Source of the DNA: an uncultured Clostridia bacterium
GTDB lineage: Bacteria; Bacillota; Clostridia; Christensenellales; UBA1242
NCBI GenBank assembly: GCA_904397185.1
Contig: CAJFOL010000008.1
Coordinates: 1 to 8,264, forward strand
Length of the DNA: 8,264 nt
Reading direction: 5' to 3'
In this document: piece by piece, positions 1 to 5,417 of the stretch
How the letters are laid out: the number at the start of each line of letters is the position of its first letter
Position numbering within the stretch: the first letter of the stretch is position 1
Program-made: the position numbers and the translations under genes
Notes under the pieces: model-generated
What the model was told of the DNA's origin: nothing
Databases searched by the model: none
Seen by the model: only the letters and a program-made list of their open reading frames with translations

Positions 1-25
1 CGGACAATGATGCAAACTAAGTTTG

Positions 26-481
26 CTATTTGTGGTATTTGCTGTTGGATAAAATCATGAATGAACGGTAAATCTGCTCAAGAAGTACAATGCGTGCCAA
101 ATTATGCGGAAGAGTTATCTTGCCAAAAGACACTTTCTCGTCAACACTGTTTTTCACCTCATCACTGACACCGTACGACCCGCCTATTATAAAGGTTATG
201 GTGCTGGTCTGTTGCATAAGCGACTCAATCTTTTTGGCCAACTCTTCACTGCTGACCTCCCTGCCATTTATGTCAAGAAGTATGCAATGTCCACTCCTAC
301 TTTCAATAATATGCCTGCCCTCGGCTGAAAGTATCTTATCAATATCAGAATACTTGTTCGCTTCCGCCACCTCTTTGATACTTAACTTGCAAAACCTTTG
401 TAGCCTCTTAAGATACTCGCCTTCAGCCTCAAGCCAAAACTTCTCTTTTAGATTGCCGACACAGACAATGTTTATATTCAT
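26..481 (-). CDS. rlmH: 23S rRNA (pseudouridine1915-N3)-methyltransferase RlmH
   Basis: SPOUT-class methyltransferase that, in characterised bacteria, uses S-adenosylmethionine to methylate N3 of pseudouridine 1915 in helix 69 of 23S rRNA on assembled ribosomes. The 151-residue product has the family N-terminus (MNINIVCVGNLKEKFW), the glycine-rich SAM-binding loop FIIGGSYGVSDEV at residues 97-109, the LPHNLARIVLLEQIYR segment around 124-139 and the hallmark C-terminal YHK. Length matches the usual 150-160 residues. The reading frame is open 20 codons further upstream, but the ATG at 481 is preferred: it is where RlmH proteins begin and it has GGGGAG 7 nt upstream. That ATG overlaps the TGA stop of the upstream CPBP protease gene (ATGA), so translation is probably coupled and both genes depend on the promoter at 1661-1689. 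The gene is complete, with a TAG stop at 26-28. Identification is firm. Confidence 0.96.
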   Translation of the reverse strand: MNINIVCVGNLKEKFWLEAEGEYLKRLQRFCKLSIKEVAEANKYSDIDKILSAEGRHIIESRSGHCILLDINGREVSSEELAKKIESLMQQTSTITFIIGGSYGVSDEVKNSVDEKVSFGKITLPHNLARIVLLEQIYRSFMILSNSKYHK

Positions 482-1623
482 AACCAAACTCCCCATATGA
501 AAGTCATAAAGGTTACTATACCCATCAGGACAAAACAACAAATCACAAGCACCTTGGACACCGCACTCGGCTTTTTGCGGACATAATCTTCATAGACCGC
601 TCTTGATATGTCGTTGTTATATCCAGTATCATCAGATTTGTCTTTGATAAGTTGTTCAATTGAGAGTTGGTTTCCCTGCCCTAAATCTACCGCATTTTTG
701 GTAAGCATCCGAATTTCGCTAAAGAAACTATCCCTTATAACCTCATTCATGACGGCATTTTGAAGAGAGTTCATCTGCTTAATTGCTGTCTCCTTAAATA
801 ATGCCCTCAGCAAAAACCTGCCAGCAATCGCAAGGAGCAGAAGTAGTGCCAGCATAAAGATTAACACGGCTATAGGATTGGCACTAAAATTGCTACTCAT
901 CCATGTAAATATTGCATCCACACCCAACCCGTTTGCACGAGAGAAGGACATAAAGACACTTAAAAAGTTGTTCATAAAATGAATGATTATTGCTGGGTAA
1001 ATATTGTCGGTAAAAGTTGTAACATAGCCTAAGAAAAGCCCTATAATGGTGGTATAGAAAAACTGTCCAATATTCATATGCATACAACCAAATAGTAGTG
1101 ATGATATGATTATCGCCTTTTTGGAGCCGAGTTCAGAAAGCCCTCTCATAAGCATACCACGATGAGCAGTCTCCTCACAAATGGCTGGCAAAATGGCTGT
1201 TGATACAATATTGATTAAAAATAGCCAAAACGGATAGGAATCTCCCGAAGATGATGGTGGATACTTGTAACCAAGCGAAGTCAATACGGCACTAAAGAAT
1301 GATGCAATAAAATAGTTAAACACATAGACAATAATACCTAAGAGAAAGGCATATAGCACACCCTTCCATGATATCTTTTTAAAGCCGAAGAAGGTTACCA
1401 CATCTTTGAGTTTTGCTTTTTGTAGCCACTTGAATAGGAATATTGACAAAAATAGTAAAAGTCCTATTTGTGCGACAGCCTGCAAAACATACTCCCACAC
1501 TTCTCCAATAGAATCAAGTACATGAAATTGACTTGAGGTTAAAATTCTTATGATGACAAATGCGACAACTATAATCGTATAGCATATAAGAGCATTCGTC
1601 ATCGTTCTATTTTTTGTTTTCAT
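478..1623 (-). CDS. CPBP-family intramembrane glutamic protease (Abi/CAAX type)
   Basis: Polytopic membrane protein of 381 residues from the CPBP family (Rce1-like CAAX protease and bacteriocin-processing enzymes). The three catalytic motifs are intact: EExxxR at 150-155 (EETAHR), FxxxH at 178-182 (FGCMH) and HxxxN at 215-219 (HFMNN). Hydrophobic segments lie near 9-29, 45-66, 88-116, 132-149, 169-190, 193-228 and 250-275. A hydrophilic stretch (about 276-353) follows, then a final membrane helix (355-380). This C-terminal extension lies outside the usual protease core and has a shorter counterpart in the neighbouring paralogue at 1856-2848. The ATG at 1623 has AGGAG 4 nt upstream, whereas Met8 has no ribosome binding site. 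It is the first gene of a two-gene unit with rlmH. In the wider family such proteins process prenylated proteins or peptides or give bacteriocin immunity; the substrate here is unknown. Confidence 0.9.
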   Translation of the reverse strand: MKTKNRTMTNALICYTIIVVAFVIIRILTSSQFHVLDSIGEVWEYVLQAVAQIGLLLFLSIFLFKWLQKAKLKDVVTFFGFKKISWKGVLYAFLLGIIVYVFNYFIASFFSAVLTSLGYKYPPSSSGDSYPFWLFLINIVSTAILPAICEETAHRGMLMRGLSELGSKKAIIISSLLFGCMHMNIGQFFYTTIIGLFLGYVTTFTDNIYPAIIIHFMNNFLSVFMSFSRANGLGVDAIFTWMSSNFSANPIAVLIFMLALLLLLAIAGRFLLRALFKETAIKQMNSLQNAVMNEVIRDSFFSEIRMLTKNAVDLGQGNQLSIEQLIKDKSDDTGYNNDISRAVYEDYVRKKPSAVSKVLVICCFVLMGIVTFMTFIWGVWL

Positions 1624-1638
1624 AAATCTCCTTTTTCT

Positions 1639-1650
1639 TTTGACGTCAAA
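1639..1650. promoter_or_regulatory. Perfect 12-bp palindrome TTTGACGTCAAA, possible operator
   Basis: This exact palindrome lies between the -10 box of the CPBP-rlmH promoter and the ribosome binding site, so it would span roughly +4 to +15 of the transcript. A dimeric repressor bound here would block transcription. It has no loop, so it is a better candidate DNA site than RNA hairpin. The regulator is unknown and the role is inferred from position only. Confidence 0.4.
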
Positions 1651-1660
1651 TGATATTCAT

Positions 1661-1689
1661 ATAATAATACATTATTCTTATGCTGTAAA
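1661..1689 (-). promoter_or_regulatory. Predicted sigma-A promoter of the CPBP-rlmH unit
   Basis: On the minus strand TTTACA (1684-1689) and TATTAT (1661-1666) are separated by exactly 17 nt. Each hexamer is a 5/6 match to consensus. The predicted start near 1654 would give a leader of about 30 nt containing the AGGAG ribosome binding site. Confidence 0.65.
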
Positions 1690-1714
1690 GAGGTATTTTA
1701 TTTAAATTTTGAAT

Positions 1715-1771
1715 AAAAAAATGCAAAAAAAATAATATTTTAATTTTTTTTTGATTATTTTAGCATTTTTT
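1715..1771 (-). terminator. AT-rich terminator hairpin downstream of the second CPBP gene
   Basis: Positions 1716-1724 pair with 1763-1771 (9 bp, AAAAAATGC/GCATTTTTT). Positions 1729-1736 pair with 1754-1761 (8 bp, AAAATAAT/ATTATTTT), leaving a small asymmetric internal loop and a 17-nt loop. Read on the minus strand the hairpin runs into a T tract, as expected for intrinsic termination of the gene that stops at 1856. The arms are nearly symmetric in A and T, so it might also act on the other strand. GC content of the stem is very low, so strength is uncertain. Confidence 0.5.
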
Positions 1772-1778
1772 GTCGAAT
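1764..1778 (+). repeat. Copy 1 of 15-bp repeat CATTTTTTGTCGAAT
   Basis: Identical to 3639-3653, about 1.9 kb away. Both copies are intergenic. The GTCGAAT core recurs at 3398-3404 and, on the minus strand, at 7501-7507. The T run overlaps the arm of the terminator hairpin at 1715-1771. Confidence 0.6.
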
Positions 1779-1855
1779 GGCGGTTTTTCACACTAAAAAA
1801 ATCATGTTATTTGTAAATTAAAATGGTCAATTTTAAATTGAGAAATAGTGAAAAT

Positions 1856-2848
1856 TTAAATTAAAAAATTATATATAGATAAAAATAAGAACAACACAAC
1901 GGCTATCGACAAAGATATGTAAATATACTTTGAGGTCTTATTTTCAGTACGCTCAACCTCCTCGCTACTTTTATGCTTAAAATAAAATCTGTCGATAAGA
2001 TAGAATACTACAAAAGTTGCCGCCAAAAGAAGGACAGCAAGAAGGTAGAACCACCAAACCTCGGGAAGTTCTAAACTAAAACTTGTCACATTTGAAAGAT
2101 AGGTGAAGAGTATTGTCAAAAAGTTGTTTGTAAAATGCACTAGCACTGAAGAAAAGAGTGACCCCGTCCTTAGTACCAACCATGACATGATGGTACCAAG
2201 AAAGAAAGGATAGACGAGTTGTTGTAAGTTTTGGTGCATAAGTGCAAACATTAAAGACGAAAGAAGTACACTTGCGACATCTCCAAATCTTCTCCGCAAG
2301 CCTTGAAAAATCACTCCCCTGAAAAGAAGTTCCTCACTTATCGCTGGAAGCACACAGGTCACAAACACCGAAAGAGCAAAGATACCAAAACTCTTAGGAT
2401 TTATCAAACTCTCTGGCAAATCTGGTGATGGCTCTTCAAGTGGATAGCCCATAAGTTTTAGTAGGTCATCTACCGCACCTATGAAATACTGCACACCAAA
2501 GAGGGAGACAATTCCAACGGCAATGATGATTAGATATGTATGCCACGGCATCTTCGTTTTAAAGCACGCACTTCGGTTATCTATCTTGTTTACTTTATTA
2601 TATACAAAGAATATGCCTATAAAAAGCCCCGCAGTTGCAATCTGTGCGACCGTGGTAAACCAAATGTTGTCTGTGATTTGCTCACTTTTGAGTCCAGTCG
2701 CTCCCGAAATGACATTTGCAATCAGCACAAAGACAATGGAAAGCAAAATAGGCAAAGCGAGTGCAAAAATATAAACTTTTCCACTGTCATCTTGACTGTA
2801 AAACTTGCGTCTATCTATCATCTGCTGGCTGTTTTGTTCGTTCTTCAT
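1856..2848 (-). CDS. CPBP-family intramembrane glutamic protease, second paralogue
   Basis: Polytopic membrane protein of 330 residues counted from the ATG at 2848. CPBP motifs are complete: EExxxR at 172-177 (EELLFR), FxxxH at 201-205 (FALMH) and HxxxN at 238-242 (HFTNN). Hydrophobic segments lie around 25-48, 66-84, 103-124, 153-170, 192-204, 209-225, 231-250 and 265-287. A short charged loop (288-306) and a last helix (307-328) follow. The terminal loop-plus-helix resembles that of the protease at 478-1623, so the two look like diverged paralogues. The frame is open upstream to a TTG at 2887, but that codon lacks a ribosome binding site and most of the extra stretch would overlap the promoter. 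At the chosen ATG, GGAG is only 2 nt away and TATAAT ends 6 nt away, so the mRNA may be leaderless. Substrate unknown. Confidence 0.88.
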   Translation of the reverse strand: MKNEQNSQQMIDRRKFYSQDDSGKVYIFALALPILLSIVFVLIANVISGATGLKSEQITDNIWFTTVAQIATAGLFIGIFFVYNKVNKIDNRSACFKTKMPWHTYLIIIAVGIVSLFGVQYFIGAVDDLLKLMGYPLEEPSPDLPESLINPKSFGIFALSVFVTCVLPAISEELLFRGVIFQGLRRRFGDVASVLLSSLMFALMHQNLQQLVYPFFLGTIMSWLVLRTGSLFSSVLVHFTNNFLTILFTYLSNVTSFSLELPEVWWFYLLAVLLLAATFVVFYLIDRFYFKHKSSEEVERTENKTSKYIYISLSIAVVLFLFLSIYNFLI

Positions 2849-2854
2849 TGCTCC

Positions 2855-2883
2855 ATTATACAACAATTTTTCATAAACACCAA
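2855..2883 (-). promoter_or_regulatory. Predicted promoter of second CPBP gene, placing the start of transcription at the ATG
   Basis: A perfect TATAAT (2855-2860 on the minus strand) ends 6 nt before the ATG at 2848. A weak -35 TTGGTG (2878-2883) is 17 nt upstream. With the usual 6-nt distance from -10 to +1, transcription would begin at the A of the start codon, giving a leaderless mRNA. Confidence 0.5.
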
Positions 2884-2892
2884 ACAAAGTGC

Positions 2893-2921
2893 TTTACTTT
2901 ACAATAAAATTTTATTAAAAT
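2893..2921 (+). promoter_or_regulatory. Predicted promoter of tadA, placing the start of transcription at the ATG
   Basis: TTTACT (2893-2898) and TAAAAT (2916-2921, 5/6 match) are separated by 17 nt, and the -10 ends 6 nt before the tadA ATG at 2928. No Shine-Dalgarno sequence exists between them. This is the arrangement expected for leaderless transcription. An alternative -35 TTTACA lies 5 nt downstream but would pair with a poor -10 (TAATGC). Confidence 0.5.
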
Positions 2922-2927
2922 AATGCT

Positions 2928-3368
2928 ATGAAAAATTTTATGAATGATGCCTTAAAGCAAGCAAAACTTGCCCTGCAAAGAGATGAAGTGCCAATAGGAG
3001 CCGTTATAGTCAAGGACGGCAAAGTCATTGCAAGAGGATACAACAACCGCCAAAAAAGTCAAATTGCAACCAACCATGCCGAGATAATTGCCATAAACAA
3101 GGCTTGCAAAAAACTTAAATCTTGGCGACTTGATGGCTGTGATATCTATGTAACCCTCGAGCCCTGTCCTATGTGTGCTGGTGCGATTGCCAATGCAAGA
3201 TTATCCCGACTCTTTTATGCCTGCAGGGAAACCACATCACAAGATAACCTCTGCGAACATATTTTGACTTCAACCCGACTCAACCACAAAGTAGAAGTAA
3301 TTTTTGATAGTCAATTTGAAAAGGTCTGCCAAAATATGCTCAGCAACTATTTTAAGAAAAAAAGATAA
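2928..3368 (+). CDS. tadA: tRNA-specific adenosine deaminase TadA
   Basis: Zinc-dependent deaminase expected to convert the wobble adenosine 34 of tRNA-Arg(ACG) to inosine. The 146-residue protein has the deaminase signature: HAE at 50-52 (zinc ligand His50 and proton-shuttle Glu52) and PCPMC at 79-83 (zinc ligands Cys80 and Cys83), followed by AGAI and an Arg. The N-terminal DEVPIGAVIV (19-28) and the C-terminal LNHKVEV are also typical. The segment after strand LFYAC (about 98-108) reads RETTSQDNLCE, where most TadA proteins have a conserved D-x-K-x-G-A-x-G-S stretch, so the enzyme is divergent in that loop. The ATG at 2928 has no ribosome binding site and starts 6 nt after a -10 box, suggesting leaderless translation; Met5 has no ribosome binding site either. 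A related cytosine or guanine deaminase is possible but less likely. Confidence 0.88.
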   Translation: MKNFMNDALKQAKLALQRDEVPIGAVIVKDGKVIARGYNNRQKSQIATNHAEIIAINKACKKLKSWRLDGCDIYVTLEPCPMCAGAIANARLSRLFYACRETTSQDNLCEHILTSTRLNHKVEVIFDSQFEKVCQNMLSNYFKKKR

Positions 3369-3665
3369 TTTTTGCAAAAAGAATTTTGTTAAAAAATGTC
3401 GAATATACACCTATTTTGTCAAATTTTTAATATTAAATAAATTTAATTGTCAAAAATATCGATTTAAATCACATTTTGTATAAAAATATATTATTTAGAA
3501 TTATTAAAAAAATTATAAAAAAATTAGCAAAAATCATAAAAAATTAAAATTTTGTATTAAAATAATGTTTTTATTATAAAAAATAGTCAATAATTGTCAA
3601 AAAATATGGCTTTATTTCAAAAAAGTATCAAAAAATTACATTTTTTGTCGAATTTTATGTTAAAT
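3369..3665. other. Extremely AT-rich intergenic stretch, no gene seen
   Basis: Between tadA and the terminator at 3666 there is no credible reading frame. The stretch opens with a perfect 12-bp palindrome TTTTTGCAAAAA (3369-3380) right after the tadA stop. It contains several TTGTC[A/G]AA-like words on the plus strand (near 3398, 3415, 3449, 3592 and 3645) and many A and T tracts. A 7-bp AT hairpin (CAAAAAA/TTTTTTG) sits just before 3648. A composition this skewed suggests curved DNA or a relic; no function can be read from it. Confidence 0.5.
3639..3653 (+). repeat. Copy 2 of 15-bp repeat CATTTTTTGTCGAAT
   Basis: Identical to 1764-1778. This copy overlaps the 3' arm of a short AT hairpin upstream of the bidirectional terminator. 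Confidence 0.6.
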
Positions 3666-3698
3666 AAAAAATACGGACTTAAAAATCCGCATTTTTTT
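3666..3698. terminator. Bidirectional intrinsic terminator between convergent genes
   Basis: CGGA (3674-3677) pairs with TCCG (3686-3689), with two more A-T pairs inside across one mismatch. The hairpin is flanked by six A on the left (3666-3671) and seven T on the right (3692-3698). It therefore has a U tract in either transcript and can end tadA (plus) and the SHOCT-protein gene (minus). Confidence 0.75.
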
Positions 3699-3770
3699 AT
3701 AAGTAAAAGATTTCTTAATAGATAAAATATTTTTTGTATATAATTCTGCAAATTTGTATCTTAAAACGGT

Positions 3771-4256
3771 CTATAAAAGTTTTAAAAGTTCGTCTTGAAA
3801 CTCCTCTTCGGTTATCTTTCCCTCCTCTTTAAGTTTTCGTAAATGGGCAATCTTTTCCTCTTTGCTTCCTCTTATCACCTGTGTATTTTTATCAATTGTG
3901 ACAGTATCGTCCTTGTCTGGCTTTATCCATACCCAATCTGAAAGGAACATTGTTATGATAAGAAGGACACTTGACACTGATAGCAAGTGAATGATTATTG
4001 ATATTACAATAGCGGTCATATAATAGCCGTATCGCTGGCGAAAAAACTTTCCATTTTTCCAAATCGCCATGGACAAAAGTACCGCAACTGTTACACAGCA
4101 GGCAATGGTTATAAAATCAAATACTAGATAAAATACCGCATATCTTGCCTCTTCGGGAAGCAAAAACCAGTTGACTATTGTATATATTTCATACCCGACT
4201 TCTAAAATATTGAAAATTATGGCGACTATGATAAGCCATTTTTTTGTTGTGTTCAT
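3771..4256 (-). CDS. Small membrane protein with C-terminal SHOCT domain
   Basis: A 161-residue protein with three predicted membrane helices (about 7-30, 38-64 and 77-105), a short polar linker (112-131) and a C-terminal SHOCT domain at about 132-161. The SHOCT segment has the usual pattern: EEKIAHLRKLKEEGKITEEEF followed by a final LL. SHOCT is a short helical module often found at the end of membrane or stress-associated proteins; its role is generally taken to be protein contact or oligomerisation. The ATG at 4256 has AAGGAG 4 nt upstream. The gene is monocistronic and divergent from the dehydrogenase gene at 4431; a tandem 11-bp repeat lies in its upstream region. The membrane domain is not recognised, so no specific function is assigned. 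Confidence 0.85.
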   Translation of the reverse strand: MNTTKKWLIIVAIIFNILEVGYEIYTIVNWFLLPEEARYAVFYLVFDFITIACCVTVAVLLSMAIWKNGKFFRQRYGYYMTAIVISIIIHLLSVSSVLLIITMFLSDWVWIKPDKDDTVTIDKNTQVIRGSKEEKIAHLRKLKEEGKITEEEFQDELLKLL

Positions 4257-4289
4257 ATCTCTCCTTAAAATCTTTGTAGGTTATGATTT

Positions 4290-4313
4290 CTATCAATATA
4301 ACCTATCAATATA
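4290..4313. repeat. Tandem 11-bp direct repeat CTATCAATATA
   Basis: Two exact copies, 4290-4300 and 4303-4313, are separated by AC, giving a 13-bp period. They lie 34-57 bp upstream of the SHOCT-protein start and on the far side of the dehydrogenase promoter. The position suits a regulator site or a -10/-35 region of the minus-strand gene, but no clean promoter could be fitted. Confidence 0.55.
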
Positions 4314-4372
4314 GATATTTTGTTTTAGATTAGTACAATTCTAGCATTGATTAAAAATTAAGTCAAATCATT

Positions 4373-4400
4373 TTGATATTTTCATATTTTATTATATACT
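4373..4400 (+). promoter_or_regulatory. Predicted sigma-A promoter of the dehydrogenase gene
   Basis: TTGATA (4373-4378) and TATACT (4395-4400) are separated by 16 nt. The predicted start near 4407 leaves a leader of about 24 nt with AAGGAG (4420-4425) 5 nt before the ATG. A short inverted repeat, TCAAA/TTTGA with a 4-nt loop, overlaps the -35 box. Confidence 0.65.
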
Positions 4401-4430
4401 ATTTTTAAATTATTATGTTAAGGAGAAAGC

Positions 4431-5216
4431 ATGAAAAGAGTCAAAAAATACAATATTTTGATAACTGGTTCATCAAGTGGTATCGGGCAGGCACTACGAA
4501 AGTTCTACGAAGGTCGTGGCGACACGGTGGTTGGCATAAGTCTTAATGGTGACGACTACAATGCTGACGTGTCAAACAAGGAGGCTTTGAAGGTTATTTT
4601 TGAAGATATCAAGGCAAAATATGGACATATTGATATACTTGTAAACTGTGCTGGTTTTGGGCTTTCTGGGGCTATTGAACTCATTGATGAAAAACAAATT
4701 CAAAAGGAATATGACGTCAACGTGCTTGGAACAGTATATGCCGTGCAACTAGGTCTGCCAATTATGAGCGAAAATGGAAAGATAATCAATATAAGTTCGG
4801 CTTGTGCATTATTTCCCCTGCCTTTTAGGGCTTTCTACTGCTCTAGCAAGGCGGCGGTGAGCAGTTTTAGTGACTGTCTTCGCATGGAACTTAGTCGCAC
4901 ATCTATCCAAGTTACTGCCATCTGCCCTTGTGATATAAAGACAAATTTTACCAAAAACAGGCAAAAAGATTTCAAAACAAATGATAGATATGGCGATGCT
5001 GTCAGACTTTCGGCAGAGCGAATTGACAGCCGAGAAGATAAGCGAATGAGCATTGAAAAAGCAGTCAAAATCATGACAAAAATCATAAACAAGAAAAAAT
5101 TAAAACCTCAATACGTCATGGGTATTCGCAATAAAATCATGTATCAAGTGCAAAAATTTTTCCCAAAATCTTGGGTTATCAAGGTCCTAACAAAACTTTT
5201 CTATATTGATAAATAG
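4431..5216 (+). CDS. Classical short-chain dehydrogenase/reductase (SDR)
   Basis: Soluble 261-residue NAD(P)-dependent oxidoreductase with a Rossmann fold. The cofactor loop TGSSSGIG is at 12-19, the NAG-type motif NCAG at 72-75, and the catalytic tetrad is Asn97, Ser123, Tyr136 and Lys140 (YCSSK). Size and motif spacing match classical SDRs. The conserved PG after strand beta-6 is replaced by Pro166-Cys167 (CPCDIKT), an uncommon change next to the cofactor nicotinamide. The C-terminal 60 residues are rich in Lys and hydrophobic residues (IMYQVQKFFPKSWVIKVLTK) and could sit against a membrane, as in SDRs acting on lipids; this is only a guess. AAGGAG is 5 nt before the ATG. It is a single gene with its own promoter, divergent from the SHOCT-protein gene. 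The substrate cannot be read from the sequence. Confidence 0.92.
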   Translation: MKRVKKYNILITGSSSGIGQALRKFYEGRGDTVVGISLNGDDYNADVSNKEALKVIFEDIKAKYGHIDILVNCAGFGLSGAIELIDEKQIQKEYDVNVLGTVYAVQLGLPIMSENGKIINISSACALFPLPFRAFYCSSKAAVSSFSDCLRMELSRTSIQVTAICPCDIKTNFTKNRQKDFKTNDRYGDAVRLSAERIDSREDKRMSIEKAVKIMTKIINKKKLKPQYVMGIRNKIMYQVQKFFPKSWVIKVLTKLFYIDK

Positions 5217-5283
5217 GGAAAAAATAGTCTTTTATTGGAATTAGGATAAAACTGAGTTTCAATGAATGTAGTATAAGTTGTTT

Positions 5284-5376
5284 GGGCGACTTGCGTTTGC
5301 TTTTTATTAAAAAAGCAAACAATGATGTTTTGTTTTGCAAAACATCATATGAGCACATAGCTCATGCAAGTCGCCC
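5284..5376. repeat. 93-nt cloverleaf palindromic element (four-way junction)
   Basis: An outer stem of 11 perfect base pairs (GGGCGACTTGC at 5284-5294 with GCAAGTCGCCC at 5366-5376) encloses three perfect hairpins placed end to end. Hairpin 1 is 5295-5305 with 5310-5320 (11 bp, loop ATTA). Hairpin 2 is 5322-5332 with 5338-5348 (11 bp, loop TTTTG). Hairpin 3 is 5349-5354 with 5360-5365 (6 bp, loop ACATA). Only A5321 is unpaired at the junction. The outer stem is GC-rich while the flanks are AT-rich. There is no T tract after it, so it is not a terminator. No coding frame, target-site duplication or known family was recognised. Candidates are a miniature mobile element, a REP-like repeat or a structured RNA in the 3' region of the dehydrogenase transcript. 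Confidence 0.85.
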
Positions 5377-5417
5377 TGCAAAGCAATCAAAATAACTCTT
5401 TTACATGTTAAATAAAT

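Noticed and set aside
12..26. Inverted repeat GCAAACT/AGTTTGC just after the rlmH stop as a terminator
   Set aside because: The usable stem is short and no T tract follows within the visible sequence, so termination is not supported.
482..541. Upstream ATG giving RlmH 20 extra residues
   Set aside because: RlmH proteins begin at MNINIVCVGN, which has its own GGGGAG site and an ATGA overlap with the preceding gene.
1827..1841. Perfect palindrome TCAATTTTAAATTGA downstream of the second CPBP gene
   Set aside because: Arms of 7 AT-rich bp around a single base; such palindromes are expected by chance in DNA this AT-rich, and the hairpin at 1715-1771 is a better terminator.
2849..2887. TTG start at 2887 extending the second CPBP protein by 13 residues
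   Set aside because: No ribosome binding site before the TTG, and the added stretch overlaps the TATAAT promoter box.
2540..2923. Plus-strand frame opposite the start of the second CPBP gene
   Set aside because: Lies antisense to a well-supported gene, runs across the divergent promoter region and shows no recognisable domain.
3369..3380. Palindrome TTTTTGCAAAAA after tadA as a terminator
   Set aside because: It has no loop and no following T tract; the hairpin at 3666-3698 is the better terminator.
4361..4377. AGTCAAATCATTTTGAT as a CtsR-type box before the dehydrogenase gene
   Set aside because: CtsR sites are direct repeats of GGTCAAA; this is a short inverted repeat and the gene is not a heat-shock gene.
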